Source of the DNA: Gnetum montanum
Taxonomy: Eukaryota; Streptophyta; Gnetopsida; Gnetales; Gnetaceae
Assembly (NCBI GenBank): GCA_015680685.1
Contig: MNCI01004971.1
Span: 1-23,778 of the forward strand
Direction: 5' to 3'
DNA: 23,778 bases
The notes beneath the pieces are model-generated. The model was given only the letters and a program-made list of their open reading frames with translations. It ran no database searches and had not been told where the DNA came from. Below are positions 9,961-21,200 of this stretch, piece by piece; positions within the stretch are counted from its first letter, which is position 1; each line of letters begins with the position of its first letter. The translations under genes and the position numbers were made by a program.

Positions 9961-11585
9961 TAACACTATATTATTAGCAAATACAAAGTTCTCAAGTATA
10001 ATTTAAATGATGCTCATAATCAAGGCAATTATATAGTCAGTTCCCACATATCTCAACCCTCAAAATTACTCATGAAATTGGTTACAGTTTGGATGGTATG
10101 TCCACCTTGCCTAGAATTGATGTCAAACTAATTGCTAAAGCCATTGTGTATATTGATTAAAGCATGGATAGCAACTACATCTTGCCTCTACCTTTGCAGT
10201 AGGCAAGTTGATAAGTCTATTATGTACACTCTAGGTATAAGCATGATTGAGAAGCATGAAAGAACAAAGCATTCCAAGTTGAAGGACTGAGGGAGAGTGT
10301 GCTGATCCAACAACTGGCAAAGGGATGGGGACATGGGATCTATAAGATGCGGTGAAACTAGTGGAAATTCATGGAATACCTTCTGTACTAAGTCCTGGGG
10401 TGAGCGTAGGCGTATCCTGCACATGCAACGATGATAAGGGGAAATATCATGCTAGAGCAATGGGCCCAAAAAACAGGTGGTCTTGCGATTGGGCAAATTG
10501 CTGAGAATCTGGGAGTTGTCATTGTAGAATTTGGGGGTTTGGGAGGCAGGGAAGGGAGGGGAACACTAGTTTCAGACAAGTACCATCCAGGGGTTTCGAT
10601 CTGGTCACAGGTGCCTAATGTCATCTAACCTATCTTGTTACACATCCCATGGATGATAAGAAAGGCTGGAAAATCTATTATACCTCAACCGGTAATAGTG
10701 GATAGTGAGTCTACAATACTATATGTATCACACAAGCCAAGGTGGAAAGTCTACAATGCTTTGGAAGATCTGATCTGTGGATTATAGGATATTTTTCTTT
10801 AATTTTCCTTTTTTCTCAGGATGGATCTCCTTGATTGGCACTTTTATTACCAACTGCAAATTGGGCTTGCAAAAGAGCAAATAGAAAAACGGTTTGTAGT
10901 CATATCATACTTTTGCATGTGTATTTTGACATTGACTTTTCAACTTGAATGTTGCCCTCAAATTAGGCTTTGATTTTGGTATTTGGAAATGCCTTACGAT
11001 TTTCATATAGTAAAAAGAAAATTGCCATCATTGCAAACTATCCCAGCTGTTGGTCAATAGCAAGGGAGATTTGGAATAGCCTGAATAAACTTCAAGAATT
11101 GCACCCATGTTGCTTGCTAATAAATACGACCAAAACAAAAAGGATTAGTACCACAAGTAGTTGTCCTTCCATAAGTACAGCTCAGTACTTTATCCACCCA
11201 GGTATAGGACATCATTATTGTTAGACAATATGAAACTTAAAGAATTCCTGGATGAGAAATGTTATGTGGCATGAATGCATTACAAAATAAGGTTTAGTTA
11301 ATAATGTCACTAAGGTCTTTGTCTATCCAGGTGTATTTGCACAAAAAATGGATAGTTAGCATTTGAAATTCCTACTAGATATATACTCAGCAAGATATAT
11401 GAGATCCATCTATCCTGGGTGACAAAAGGCTATCTATTGACTGACCCCTAAGTATTACTTGAGGGTGTGAGTAGTGCTTCAATCACAGCGGCCATGTTGG
11501 GCACTGGTAGCGTAATTCAATCATGATTAAAACAGTGACTCTCCTCCTTTATATGTTCCATGCACATTAACTTTGGCCTTTACAA

Positions 11586-11587
<2 letters not shown>
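9961..11587. other. Intron 3 sequence without recognised gene
   Basis: AT-rich DNA with no ORF I recognise. The only notable part is a higher-GC open stretch at 10431-10628 (listed separately). The rest may be decayed repeat sequence, but I see no motif to support a call. Confidence 0.4.
10431..10628 (+). other. Open, GC-richer coding-like stretch, unassigned
   Basis: A 65-codon ATG ORF on the plus strand containing MLEQWAQKTGGLAIGQIAEN and DKYHPGVSIWSQVPNVI. The opposite strand is also open here (78 codons, proline-rich). It stands out in base composition from its AT-rich flanks. I do not recognise a family on either strand. It could be a decayed retroelement piece. Confidence 0.2.
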
Positions 11588-11619
<32 letters not shown>

Positions 11620-11682
11620 GGACCATCATATATATATATATATATATGAGGGACCATCATATATATATTTGAGGGACCATCA
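11588..11682 (+). repeat. (TA)n tracts interleaved with three GAGGGACCATCA units
   Basis: Three copies of the same 12-mer at 11617-11628, 11648-11659 and 11671-11682 are each preceded by a TA microsatellite tract. The third copy runs directly into the SINE-like element at 11683. Slippage or repeated end duplication inside the microsatellite explains the pattern. Confidence 0.9.
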
Positions 11683-11815
11683 TTTGGAATGATAGTAAAG
11701 TGCTTTTTTCTCAATTTGTAAAACTTGAGTTTGAGCCTAGGCACAACCACTTGAAAGAGGTTAGACTTTCTTTGAGCCTTGGCAGGACGAGAATTGAGCC
11801 TCTTGGTGATGATCC

Positions 11816-11817
<2 letters not shown>
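11672..11817 (+). mobile_element. SINE/MITE-like element embedded in TA microsatellite
   Basis: The block starts AGGGACCATCA (11672-11682) and ends TGATGATCCCT (11807-11817). These ends are inverted copies with 10 of 11 matches, and both sides are flanked by (TA)n. Inside, GATAGTAAAGTG (11691-11702) and GAGTTTGAGCCT (11727-11738) sit at the spacing of tRNA-type A and B boxes. Short elements that insert in TA microsatellites are known in plants (Micron in rice). I cannot decide between a tRNA-derived SINE and a MITE. Confidence 0.5.

Positions 11818-11851
<34 letters not shown>
11818..11851 (+). repeat. (TA)n microsatellite
   Basis: Uninterrupted TA dinucleotide run following the inverted end of the small element, on the side opposite to the 12-mer array. 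Confidence 0.95.
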
Positions 11852-11854
<3 letters not shown>

Positions 11855-11913
11855 GTGATTTATTCTTAATGTAATCTCACACACCACTAGTTTTCTTAGT
11901 TTGTCATGCTTCC

Positions 11914-12192
11914 NNNNNNNNNNNNNNNNNNNNNNNNNNNNNNNNNNNNNNNNNNNNNNNNNNNNNNNNNNNNNNNNNNNNNNNNNNNNNNNNNNNNNNN
12001 NNNNNNNNNNNNNNNNNNNNNNNNNNNNNNNNNNNNNNNNNNNNNNNNNNNNNNNNNNNNNNNNNNNNNNNNNNNNNNNNNNNNNNNNNNNNNNNNNNNN
12101 NNNNNNNNNNNNNNNNNNNNNNNNNNNNNNNNNNNNNNNNNNNNNNNNNNNNNNNNNNNNNNNNNNNNNNNNNNNNNNNNNNNNNNNNNNNN
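11914..12192. other. Assembly gap (279 N)
   Basis: A run of N beginning about 60 bases after the TA microsatellite. Nothing can be said about its content or true length. It lies inside WAP intron 3, so it does not affect the coding exons. Confidence 1.
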
Positions 12193-12249
12193 GATTCGTA
12201 ACCAAACAAATGAGGGTTTCAATGCAATGCAAGGGCAGAAGGGTTAGAA

Positions 12250-12310
12250 ATTGCTCGCTCAGTTAGAGCATGCAGCTTGTGGTTTGCAAGTCATAGGTTA
12301 AATTCTAAAG
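12250..12310 (+). repeat. tRNA-derived SINE head, copy 1
   Basis: GCTCAGTTAGAGCATG at 12257-12272 resembles a Pol III A box and AGGTTAAATTCT at 12295-12306 a decayed B box. Between them is GCTTGTGGTTTGCAAG, which also occurs in copy 2 at 12717-12732. The shared order over about 60 bases shows that the two copies are related. Confidence 0.6.
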
Positions 12311-12359
12311 GGTATGCTGATCTGACACCATTATGTTCTACTTAAGTTTTATGAAAGTA

Positions 12360-12615
12360 TCATGTTAGCAACACTTTGGACCTGCTCCATGAGCTGGAAC
12401 GCCCGCACTATGCCTGCCGTCAGTTTCCGACTCACCCCTAGGGGTCAAGGGCGCTTTGTCGTTTGTGGTGCCGGATTTCTTTTGTTTTGTTTGGGGGTCT
12501 CCAACAACCACCCCACACCCCCCCTCCACGGGCCATTTCTGATGACCCTTGTTTTGTATACTCTTGTACTATAATTTTTCAGTAATACAATCCCGAACAT
12601 TCTCTCAAAAAAAAA
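12360..12615 (+). mobile_element. 3' end of a poly(A)-tailed non-LTR retroelement
   Basis: A GC-richer block ends in TTTTGTATACTCTTGTACTA, then a TAATTTTTCAGTAATACAAT stretch and A9 at 12607-12615. This is the usual look of a plant LINE 3' tail. It follows SINE head copy 1 directly, so it may be the body and tail of one composite SINE rather than a separate LINE remnant. Confidence 0.5.
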
Positions 12616-12685
12616 TGTCTGAGGGTACATAAAGTCAAATAATTCCAGGTTTCATTATTTATATTAAGATATTAAGACTAATCAG

Positions 12686-12752
12686 TGAAGCATAGCTCAC
12701 TTGGTTAGAGCATGTGGCTTGTGGTTTGCAAGGTATAGATTCCATTCCAAGG
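12686..12752 (+). repeat. tRNA-derived SINE head, copy 2
   Basis: TAGCTCACTTGGTTAGAG (12693-12710) is a good A box and GATTCCATTCC (12738-12748) matches the B-box consensus GGTTCGANTCC at about 9 of 11 positions. The T arm does not form a proper stem, so this is not an intact tRNA gene. Unlike copy 1 it is not followed by the poly(A)-tailed body. Confidence 0.65.
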
Positions 12753-13925
12753 GACTGGAAGGATTTAGAGCATTAATAGCTAAAAGATTTAAAGAATGAC
12801 AAAGAAATCTAGGGCACAGTGCATATATACATTTAGGCTATGGTGTCTAGCAGACAGCCAACCATAGAAAATTATCCTCAAATCATGTCTGCCTTTAACG
12901 GCTCAACTCATATTTATAGGATAAAAGCACCATGATGATGAATACGAGTTAGTCACAATATTGGTAATCAGAAACATAGTAGAAAATCTAGAAGATGGTT
13001 GAGTAAATGCTGGGAACTAGGAAAAAGCTCAAACATCTTGATGATGCATTCAAAGAGATCTAGAAGACATTTGAAAGGTCTAAAGCTGATTTGAATATGA
13101 TTATAAAAAGGGCGAGAGAAACCATGAGTAAATCTACAGATAGATTTAGAGATGACTTGCTTGATGTGTAAGCAACCACATAAAGATTACTAGGATTGCA
13201 TAGATTAATCATTTACCCCAATCTGGTAAGGCTATGGAAATTACTTTGCTTTTTGTTATCTTTCGTCATTATGGCTTTTAATACATGGCTAATTTTCGTG
13301 CAGTTATTTATGCTTTCGTTGCATTCATAATTGTCGTCCATCTCCCGATAAAATGAACACATGCTACAAAGACAGACTGCATAAGTAGCTTGCACAGAAG
13401 CTTATGTGAAAGCATATGTAAACACTGATCCTAATGTGGAAGACTATCTAGATAATTCAACAAAGGCTGCTTATTAATAGACTGACCTAGTCTATATTTT
13501 AGAATCATTCAACAGTTCCGTGTAAAGATGTTGAATATTAAAGGTGTTTTCAGAAGGAATGGTTATACTCTTGCCTTCCAATTAAGGGTTTGAAGTACAC
13601 TATTTAGATATATTTTCCTGGTTGCAGTTTAGCAGGATACATCAGGCACTACAAAGTTAAGTTCCTTATTAGATTCATTAAGTTAGTGAGGCAATGACTT
13701 ACCAAGGCAACAATCAGTAACTAGTTTGAGAAGAAAATAAAATAAAGAAGATGCATGATTAATTCATTGAATAACATAACTACTGTGTAAACATACCCTT
13801 CATGTCATTACCAATATTAAAAACTTCTGAAATTTAAAAACATATTCTCCAAATGAGTATTCCAGGCAATTATTTAAACATAAAAGATTACTTGTAAACA
13901 ACTGATTGTTCATTTATAAGCTTAC
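12753..13925. other. Intron 3 start region, no recognised gene
   Basis: AT-rich intron sequence. One plus-strand coding-like stretch at 13007-13171 is listed separately; otherwise I see no element or gene here. Confidence 0.4.
13007..13171 (+). other. Coding-like stretch with one in-frame stop, antisense to WAP
   Basis: The plus-strand frame beginning at ATG 13007 reads 18 codons, a TAG at 13061-13063, then 35 more codons to TAA at 13169. The peptide is lysine/aspartate-rich and helical (RKKLKHLDDAFKEI, then FERSKADLNMIIKRARETMS and FRDDLLDV). Such a composition over 53 codons is unlikely in random intron DNA. The family is not recognised; it may be a retroelement gag or a host pseudogene fragment. 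Confidence 0.3.
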
Positions 13926-14027
13926 CCCAGGATAATGTTGTAATACTGGCAAGTAATGATCAAGAGCCAGGTAAATCTTCCGAATTAAGTTCAAAAGAGC
14001 ATCAACTTCGTCTCCTAATAAGTCAAC
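13926..14027 (-). CDS. WAP: WAP homolog, exon 3
   Basis: An exact 34-codon exon, phase 0 at both ends, between the acceptor TTGCATGCCAG and the donor GGG|GTAAGC. It encodes [20 protein letters not shown] followed by [14 protein letters not shown]. This is the most conserved signature of plant WPP domain-associated proteins, whose C-termini carry a near-identical VDLLGDEVD...LEKIY.ALDHYSP.L.HYPG segment. Here Arg-Lys replaces the usual Glu-Lys before Ile-Tyr, and Leu replaces Ser in the DHYSP position. The exon has no stops and keeps clean splice sites, which argues for a functional gene. Confidence 0.9.
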
Positions 14028-14649
14028 CTGGCATGCAAAGAAACACATTAAATCAAAAAAAATATTCAGCACATGTAACAAGACCATTAAGAACATAATC
14101 TAAGCACAATAATCCTTTATTTAATGAACATAGAGAGATGAAGCATACAGAGATGAAAAGTAGCACTTGTGCATGGCAGATGGTACATGGTATTTATGGA
14201 GGACCCACTTCAATCTCATATTGTTTTGATGATTAACTGGCAATCTCATATTGCTGCTTTCCTGTGTTCTCTAGATCTACATTTTTCTTTCCATGTATCA
14301 CTATACTTGATGTCTTTGTTTCTGTTGATTTATTTCATTAATGGTACTAGCGCCTCAAGTTCGGCAATTGGTTTTTAGCGATTTGTACAAGCAAGAGAAG
14401 CATGCAAACTCAAAATACTTTTGGGCCATTATTCCAACATTTTTTTATCTTTGTCTATTTTGTAGATAGAGAACATACAGCTGGACAGCACTTATTCTTT
14501 GATGGTACCAAGAGGATAATCATGTACAATATTGTAAAATGACAAAAGATTTAGCTCGGCATGAACAAGAAGAACCTATATAGATCAGGCTATTATGATG
14601 ATTATGATATCGAATATAGCATAAAAAATACAATGTTTCTTAAAAGTAA

Positions 14650-15115
14650 ATCATCATCATCCTAGTCATGTCCCGACAATATGGGGATGGCTAAATGAGT
14701 TCTCTTTTGCCATTTGCCTCTAATAACTTCTAACTAGTAACAGCTAAAAGTTTATCTATACATAATTTTTTTATATTATCTTTAAAAGTCTTTTTCAAAG
14801 TCTTTTTCAGGTGGCTTCCCTGGAAATGTGATGTGGCAACCTTTTTAAGAGGCTTATTATCTGATCTTCTTTGAACATGACCAAACCATCTATGATGTCA
14901 TTCTTGTAACTGACCAGCAATAGAAGTCATTCCAAGTCTGTCTTGTATTGTGCAGTTTATCTTTTCTTATATCATTCAGCATCCATGCAAGTATTTGCAT
15001 TTACTTGCATTTCTACAACAATGATTTGTTGTTCATGCCACTTTTTTACAGCCTAACATTCAGCACCATATATCATGTTCAATCCCAACCTCTTATATTG
15101 AGATATATAGGACTT
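14650..15115 (-). mobile_element. RTE-type LINE 3' end, decayed
   Basis: Lies in WAP intron 2. On the minus strand it starts near 15060 in a segment reading like MLYGAECW (plus-strand CATTCAGCACCATATA). It continues through a rearranged equivalent of the RLRWFGHV region (plus-strand GACCAAACCATCT near 14880). It ends in the typical plant RTE end, whose plus-strand form is CCTAGTCATGTCCCGACAAT, followed by a (GAT)n tail at 14651-14661. Numerous indels remove any reading frame. Short microsatellite tails of this kind are usual for RTE-clade LINEs. Orientation is the same as WAP. Confidence 0.6.
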
Positions 15116-15572
15116 GCTAAAAAAACAGTTGAAACTAAATACAATCGAACAGATCCTTAGGGTCTCCACATGGACATAAAAACATGAGTTTCAGTTTCAC
15201 AACCAACAAATTCAACTTGAGGGGGCATATTGTCCCCTCCCGCCCCAGCCTGCCCAAAACCCCCCAAAAATGAAAAAGAGCAAAAAAAAGTTAAGAAAAA
15301 AAAAAACTCAATTTTCATTGCCAGTCTGGAATCAGGATGTAAATGCAGAGGTGTGATTCTCCTTCAAATCATGGTAATTGCATCAAAATTCTAACGATTC
15401 AGCCTTACTGTTTAAAATATGATCCAACATTTTTAAAGTTTCTAATGTCAAAATTTGCTAATGGTTCTATGTAACATTTGATTGAACAACCATACATTGA
15501 ACTATAAACCGTAAGGTAGAAAACGACCAATTAGTCACATTTGAATAGTAAAACAGGATAAGATTAACTTAC

Positions 15573-15699
15573 TTCTTCTTCTGCTTTTTGAAGATTGTGA
15601 TACATTCTTTCAAGCTTCTTTCTACAGCTCAACTCCCTCGACAAGGCCTCATTCTTTTGCTCATAAATCTTTCGTAGCTGCTGTGGTACATTGCGTAAC
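15573..15699 (-). CDS. WAP: WAP homolog, exon 2
   Basis: 127 bases between the acceptor AATATCAG and the donor GAA|GTAAGT. The first base completes an AGG (Arg) codon begun by the last two bases of exon 1, and 42 codons follow (LRNVPQQLRKIYEQ to KKLERMYHNLQKAEEE). Joined to exon 3 it gives QKAEEE followed by VDLLGDEVD, matching the family's [14 protein letters not shown]. The exact phase fit on both sides supports the splice sites. The piece continues the coiled coil of exon 1. The open frame extends beyond 15699 to an ATG at 15746, but that part is intron by this model. Confidence 0.88.
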
Positions 15700-18288
15700 C
15701 TGATATTTCGCAGTTCCATGTACCATGAAGAAATAGATTTTGGCAAATTGTGTTCAGAAAAACAATTTTAAAATAAAAAAATTCATGAATAGTTGACATA
15801 ATTCATAAATATTTGCAGAGAAACTATAATAAAAAATTCAATTCACTACTGAAGAAAAAAATTGTAAGAAAATAAGATAAGTTGCAAGGAAATGTAGGAA
15901 AATTTACACGAGTGTTCACATTTAAATATAAAGAAGACAAAGGTCTCATTACTTTCAAACTTGAGAAGAAATTTTCTATCTTCAATCTGTTATAGTTGTC
16001 ACAATAAAGAACAGTTTAACTCGCATTCACACTAGTCCGTTTGGAAAATACCATGAAGAGTTCTTTGCATTTCATTACTTCCCATTGCTAATTACTTTCA
16101 TTAAAGATGAACTAGCATCTACGAATTTTGAGGACAGCTTAAGGCGCTGGTTCGGGACCAGATGTACAAATCAAAATCACGCTGACCAAGGTAGCAACAA
16201 TTATTCAACAAATTTTAGGATGCCTGCATTGCTCATGGTATCAAAAAGTTTCAACCTCTTGTTCTCCTTAGTAAACTAGTAATTGAACAACTGAACTAGA
16301 AACCCATAGTGACGGTGAAATTAGTATTGTTTGAGGTAAACTGATCCTGAATTGATACTCTTAAATACAAAACGCACCACCAGCATTAGAATCACTCACT
16401 GAACAATATGTTGAAAGACAGATGCTTTGAGATGAACAATCTTGATCCAGAGGTAGATATCAGTCCTAAATTCATTATGGATAAATTACTTGTTTGTTTC
16501 AAGCAAGCAAAGCTTAATCGGTGGTGAAAGTCATCATAGATAAGAAAAAGTAAAGCTAATCCACTAGAAGATGTTAAGCTCAGCTCATTAAAGCCAAATG
16601 AAAATTAAAAAGACACGGTGAAATGGTTAGCACAGGTAAGGTTATTGTAAAAAGCAAAGATGATACATGCGATAAAACAAACTGGTGTATATGCTGTCAT
16701 AAAGTCGGTGAGCAGGTGATTACTTGGGACAGGAACAAAGAACCCAATCACTGATAGCTAATATTGGATGGTGCAAAGAACACTTGCACTATTGACAATG
16801 TTCAAAAGAACATAACCAGGGAAAAATTATGCATGCAGAGTAGGGATGGTTATGAAGTCTAGACTGAAGAAGCTCAACAAGCTGCTCTCCAGTATACCAA
16901 AAAATCAGTAGCAATTCAGTGTGTATAACTATAATCAAATGCATACACAAAAAGCATTGCCTTTTTTGAGAGATTTTCATTCCCATGCCAAAACTTAAAT
17001 GTGCACCTTGAAAATTAATACATGTCCACATGATTTAATGCTTCTTCAGTGGAATGGAATGTAGAAAGAACATTCCTGAATGGCAATTCACACCAGTAAA
17101 TTTACACAAACCAAACTGAAGGCACTATCCCTATAATATCATTTTTCTTAATGTCTATATAAAAATAATTTTTTAGAATTGTGCAGCCAATTCATGAATA
17201 AGTAATTGGCATAATATTCATTAACTCAATTATGTTGGGTGGCCTAATTATATTATTGTTCTTACATGATAAACAATTACATGGGTCCATTCAAATTAAT
17301 AGTTGTGAATACTTGATTAGGAACTACGATCAGTCACTAAAATCAAATGTTTAGGCAAATAATGGATACAATATGTCTACTATTTTGTTATATTTCAGAA
17401 ATGGGTAAATTCAAAAAATGTATACTACCGTTAAATAAGTAATGGTCACAACATTATTTAATACATCACTAGTGGTACATAAAAAACTAGATATAATTGG
17501 TGAAGAAGCACAATTTCAAGGTAAAGCAGAAAAGGCGCACAAATAAAAAAAAATTTCAATGCAAATTAGAATAAAAAAAGTAGATACTCAAAATAAATAC
17601 TGTCAAACTGGTTACAAATCCTCAGCAAGAGTTAAAGCAAAGTGCAAATCACCTTTGTGCCTGCTATTCCAAGTACAAGGTAGACTGAAAAGAGTTAATA
17701 AATAGATAGTTTCTTTTAAAATATTTTTTGGAAGTTTGTCCGGACCAAAAATCTCATCCCAACATCGCAAGGACATTCCTGCATTCTGGAAAACTCCTAA
17801 ACTCTTAGCAACAATGTTCAGTATTTAAATTTTTATTTTTCTAAAATAAGGAGTACTAGCTTTCTTTTTGCAGCCTGAATTAATTATGCATACAGCTAAT
17901 GTGTAATTTTCCACCTTGGTTTCAACTGACTTTTATTTATGCTAAGTCTGTTTCACCTTCTAAGTTTTATTTAAGCTTGTATTCCCCTTGTTTCGAACCT
18001 AGTTCCTGAGGAAAGCACCAAGGATCTCAAAACTCAAAATATAAGGACATTTTAAGGTATTCCCCAATCATTTGAAGCATTGTTTTCTTAAGGATAGAGA
18101 AAATCAAACTCAAATTATACAAGGACAAGTAAACCCCACATGGATAGGAACAGCAAATGCAAAGTTATTTTAAAAAATAGTGTCCATGCAACTGTAGGAA
18201 TATTCCAATGCACTTCAAAAACATTTAAGGTTCAAATCATACTTTTTTCAAATCTCAAAGAACATATAAATTCAATTTACATAATTAC
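15700..18288 (-). other. WAP intron 1 (2.59 kb)
   Basis: Begins GTAATT after the last two bases of a split Arg codon and ends ATATCAG. The sequence is AT-rich. I see no gene, RNA or recognisable mobile element in it; short ORFs on both strands lack family features. Confidence 0.8.
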
Positions 18289-21200
18289 CTTGACGTGTGG
18301 TCTTGAATTTTCTCCAATACGCTGCTTTCCAATTCCTGTGCATTTTGTATTACATGTTTCAGCAACCGTGAAGCTTCTTCCATCACATGTTTTTGTACTT
18401 CGTCCTCATGCTTACTCTTCTCAAGCAATCCCAACAAAAAATCCTTTTCCTTCAGACTTTCCTCCAGAAACATAATTTTTTCTTGGCTTTCTTTCAGATC
18501 TTTTGCAGCCAATTCGCTGGAAATTTCTTGCTGTGCAATGCTCATTTTAAGTTGCTGCTTTAGTTGTTCCTCGTGTTCTATTTTCTTCTTTAGCATTTCT
18601 TCCTTGTCTTCCACATTCCTTTTCAAAGAATCCTTTTCTCTGCATGCTTCCTTCAAATCCCTTGATAAAACAGTCATCAGAACTTCATTCTTTTGCAATG
18701 CTTCTTTCGTGGATAGAACTTGCTTGCTGTGATCCTCTGTCTTTTCCCTCAAATTAACTAGCAACAGTTTTTGTTCTTCATTCTGATTCATGATTGCAAA
18801 ATGTCTTGCCTCCAAGGACAAGAGTTTCTCGTTTACTTTCGTTAGCTTTTCCATCAGCAAAATTTCTTTGTTTTCAATTTCTTTCATTAAGCATGCATGT
18901 TGCTTATTTAATATCTTTTCCTTGTCTTGAATTGATTCTTCTAATGATTTTTTTTCTATAAATAAATCTTCAAATTTTTTTGACAAAGTCATCCTTGCAT
19001 TTTCTTCCTTTTTCACTTGTATTTTGAGATGTTCTAATTCCTGTTTCAATTTGAGAATCGACTCCTGTTGTTCTTCATTCAGTTTTTTCAGGTCTGAGTT
19101 CCTCGACTCCAAGGACAAAACCTTTTCTTTCTCTTCATTCAATTTCTCAATTAAGGAGTTTTCATTACTCTTCACTTCTGATTGCATCAAGGCAAGCTGC
19201 TTATTCAGCTCCTCCTGCTCTTTTATCAGTTCATCTATGTTAGCATGCTTATCCTGAATATTGCTTTTAAGATCCTCACGTTCCATTAGAGCATATTCTA
19301 ACAATCTTTTGTGCTCTTCATTTTGATCTCGTTCTTCTGCCTGACAAGATTTTGTACTTGATGTATTTTTATTCTCTTGAACTAACGTCTCTAACAACCT
19401 TATCTGTTTCTTGAGCTCTTCATTCTTTAGAGACATGATATTCAAACATGCATGTTTTTCATTCAACATCTTTGCCAAAAATGAACATCGATCCATGGTT
19501 ATATTTCGTTCATTTGACGAGGTACTTAGCAGACACTCTTTCTCTTTTATTGCCTCTTCAAATAAAACACTTAAAATGTCCACATTAATTGATATTGCTA
19601 TCTCAAATTCAGCCTTTCTAGATGCAAGATCTGTGATATTGCTCAGCGCATCAGACAGTTCATCGGACAGTGTTTTTAATTTATAGTCTTTCTCCTTGAT
19701 TTTCTCAAGCAAACGATTTCTTTCAGCTTCACTCTCCTCTCTAAGCTTATACAAAATTTTATATTTCAAACCCTGGTCTGCAGATGATGAGAATCTGTTA
19801 TTTTCCTCAACAACTTTGCTCAACTTTTTAGCAACCTCGGCAACCTTCTTCTTCAAAACATTTAATTCTCTATCCCTTTTAGAATGAAAACTACCTTTTT
19901 GATTTAGTAACACTCCCTTAAGAGAGTAGATTTCGTCTGTCTTTTTCTGCAATTCGGCTTCATGATCCCGCTTCAAACCTGCAATTAACTTTTTGAAATG
20001 ACCCACTATCTGTTCTTTGGACAGGCTTTTCAATGGAGATTCAGAGATATCTGCTGCCTCCAGAATGGAAAACTCACATGAATCATGATCCCTCGTAGGA
20101 TGAACTTCTGCATCTTTTCCCCCTGGACAAGCCTTATGGACGTCATCTGATTTGGATGTATCAGAAGAAAGCTGAGCTGCAGAGTGCCATGTCACAGATC
20201 GGCTTCCTTTTCGCTGGCCATCAAACGACTCTCCGCTCTTCCCTTCTTGGATAAGCTGAGAAAAGTAATGGAATCCTTTAGAGTTTGCCCCATCAGAACT
20301 TAAATGAGACTTAATTTGATCCTCAGACTTCATGATTTCTAGTTCTTCTTGCAAACTCCTCAATTCATTTAGCAATGCCACACTTTCATCACCAAATCCA
20401 GTTTCATGCAAAGAACTTTCATTGTCAATACATTTAATCCAGTTCTGGAGATCAGTGAAAAAATGATCCAAAACAACTGCACATATTTGGCCCTCCAATC
20501 CCTCTTTGCATTGGTGCTCAAAATGCTCTTCCTGAACTGATAAGGCATTTTTTTGTATATTTTCAAAATAGGTTCTGAAAAGTTCTCCAAAATTCTCTAG
20601 TTTAGTGATGGCAGATAAAAATTTAGCGTTTAGATGGCAAAATGAAGAATCAAGCTTTCTTATGTTAATGGTAATCAAAGTGCCAATCTGGGATTCAAAC
20701 AATTCTAGCATTTCCTGTATTCTTGAAACTCCTATTCTTCGATCATTGAGAACAACTTGCATTGATGAAACATTTTGTAGATGGGAAGATATTTCCATTT
20801 CTTTTCTTTTCAGGGCTGAGTACATCTGTGTGATCTGCTCTGTAATTTCTATCAACTTACTTCCCAAGAAAAGGGTAACAATCTGACACTCATTTTCATG
20901 TTGCCAATCCTGCTCCAACAATTTCTCTTCCAGATGCTTCAGGCTAATACTATGTATTCTGGACCTTTCTGTGAGGGTGCTATTCATTTCTTCAAGGGTT
21001 GATATTCTCAGCAAATCCTCCTTTATTTTGTGTTTTTCTTCGTCTAGCTCCTGCTTTGCATCTGTGCATTGCCTTTCCATTGTTGCATGCCATGTGTTGA
21101 GATTGTTTTCAATCTCTTTATCCATGATATCTGTGCTAGAAATCTGTCCACGAAGCATTTCACATTCCTGTCTGATGCAACCAACCTCTACTGTCAATGA

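Larger units (their letters stand above)
3062..13925 (-). other. WAP intron 3 (10.86 kb)
   Basis: Runs from the donor GG|GTAAGC (first intron base 13925) to the acceptor TCCAG at 3062. It contains a gag-like degenerate ORF, an L1 LINE, a TA-embedded SINE-like element, an assembly gap, LINE/SINE debris and a short coding-like stretch. In 3062-3900 and 9961-11587 I see only AT-rich DNA apart from the entries listed. Length is approximate because of the N gap. Confidence 0.75.

Noticed and set aside
11896-12266. ORFs running through the N block
   Set aside because: They consist mainly of undetermined residues in the assembly gap.
12686-12752. A functional tRNA gene
   Set aside because: A and B boxes are present, but the T stem and acceptor stem do not pair; a SINE head fits better.
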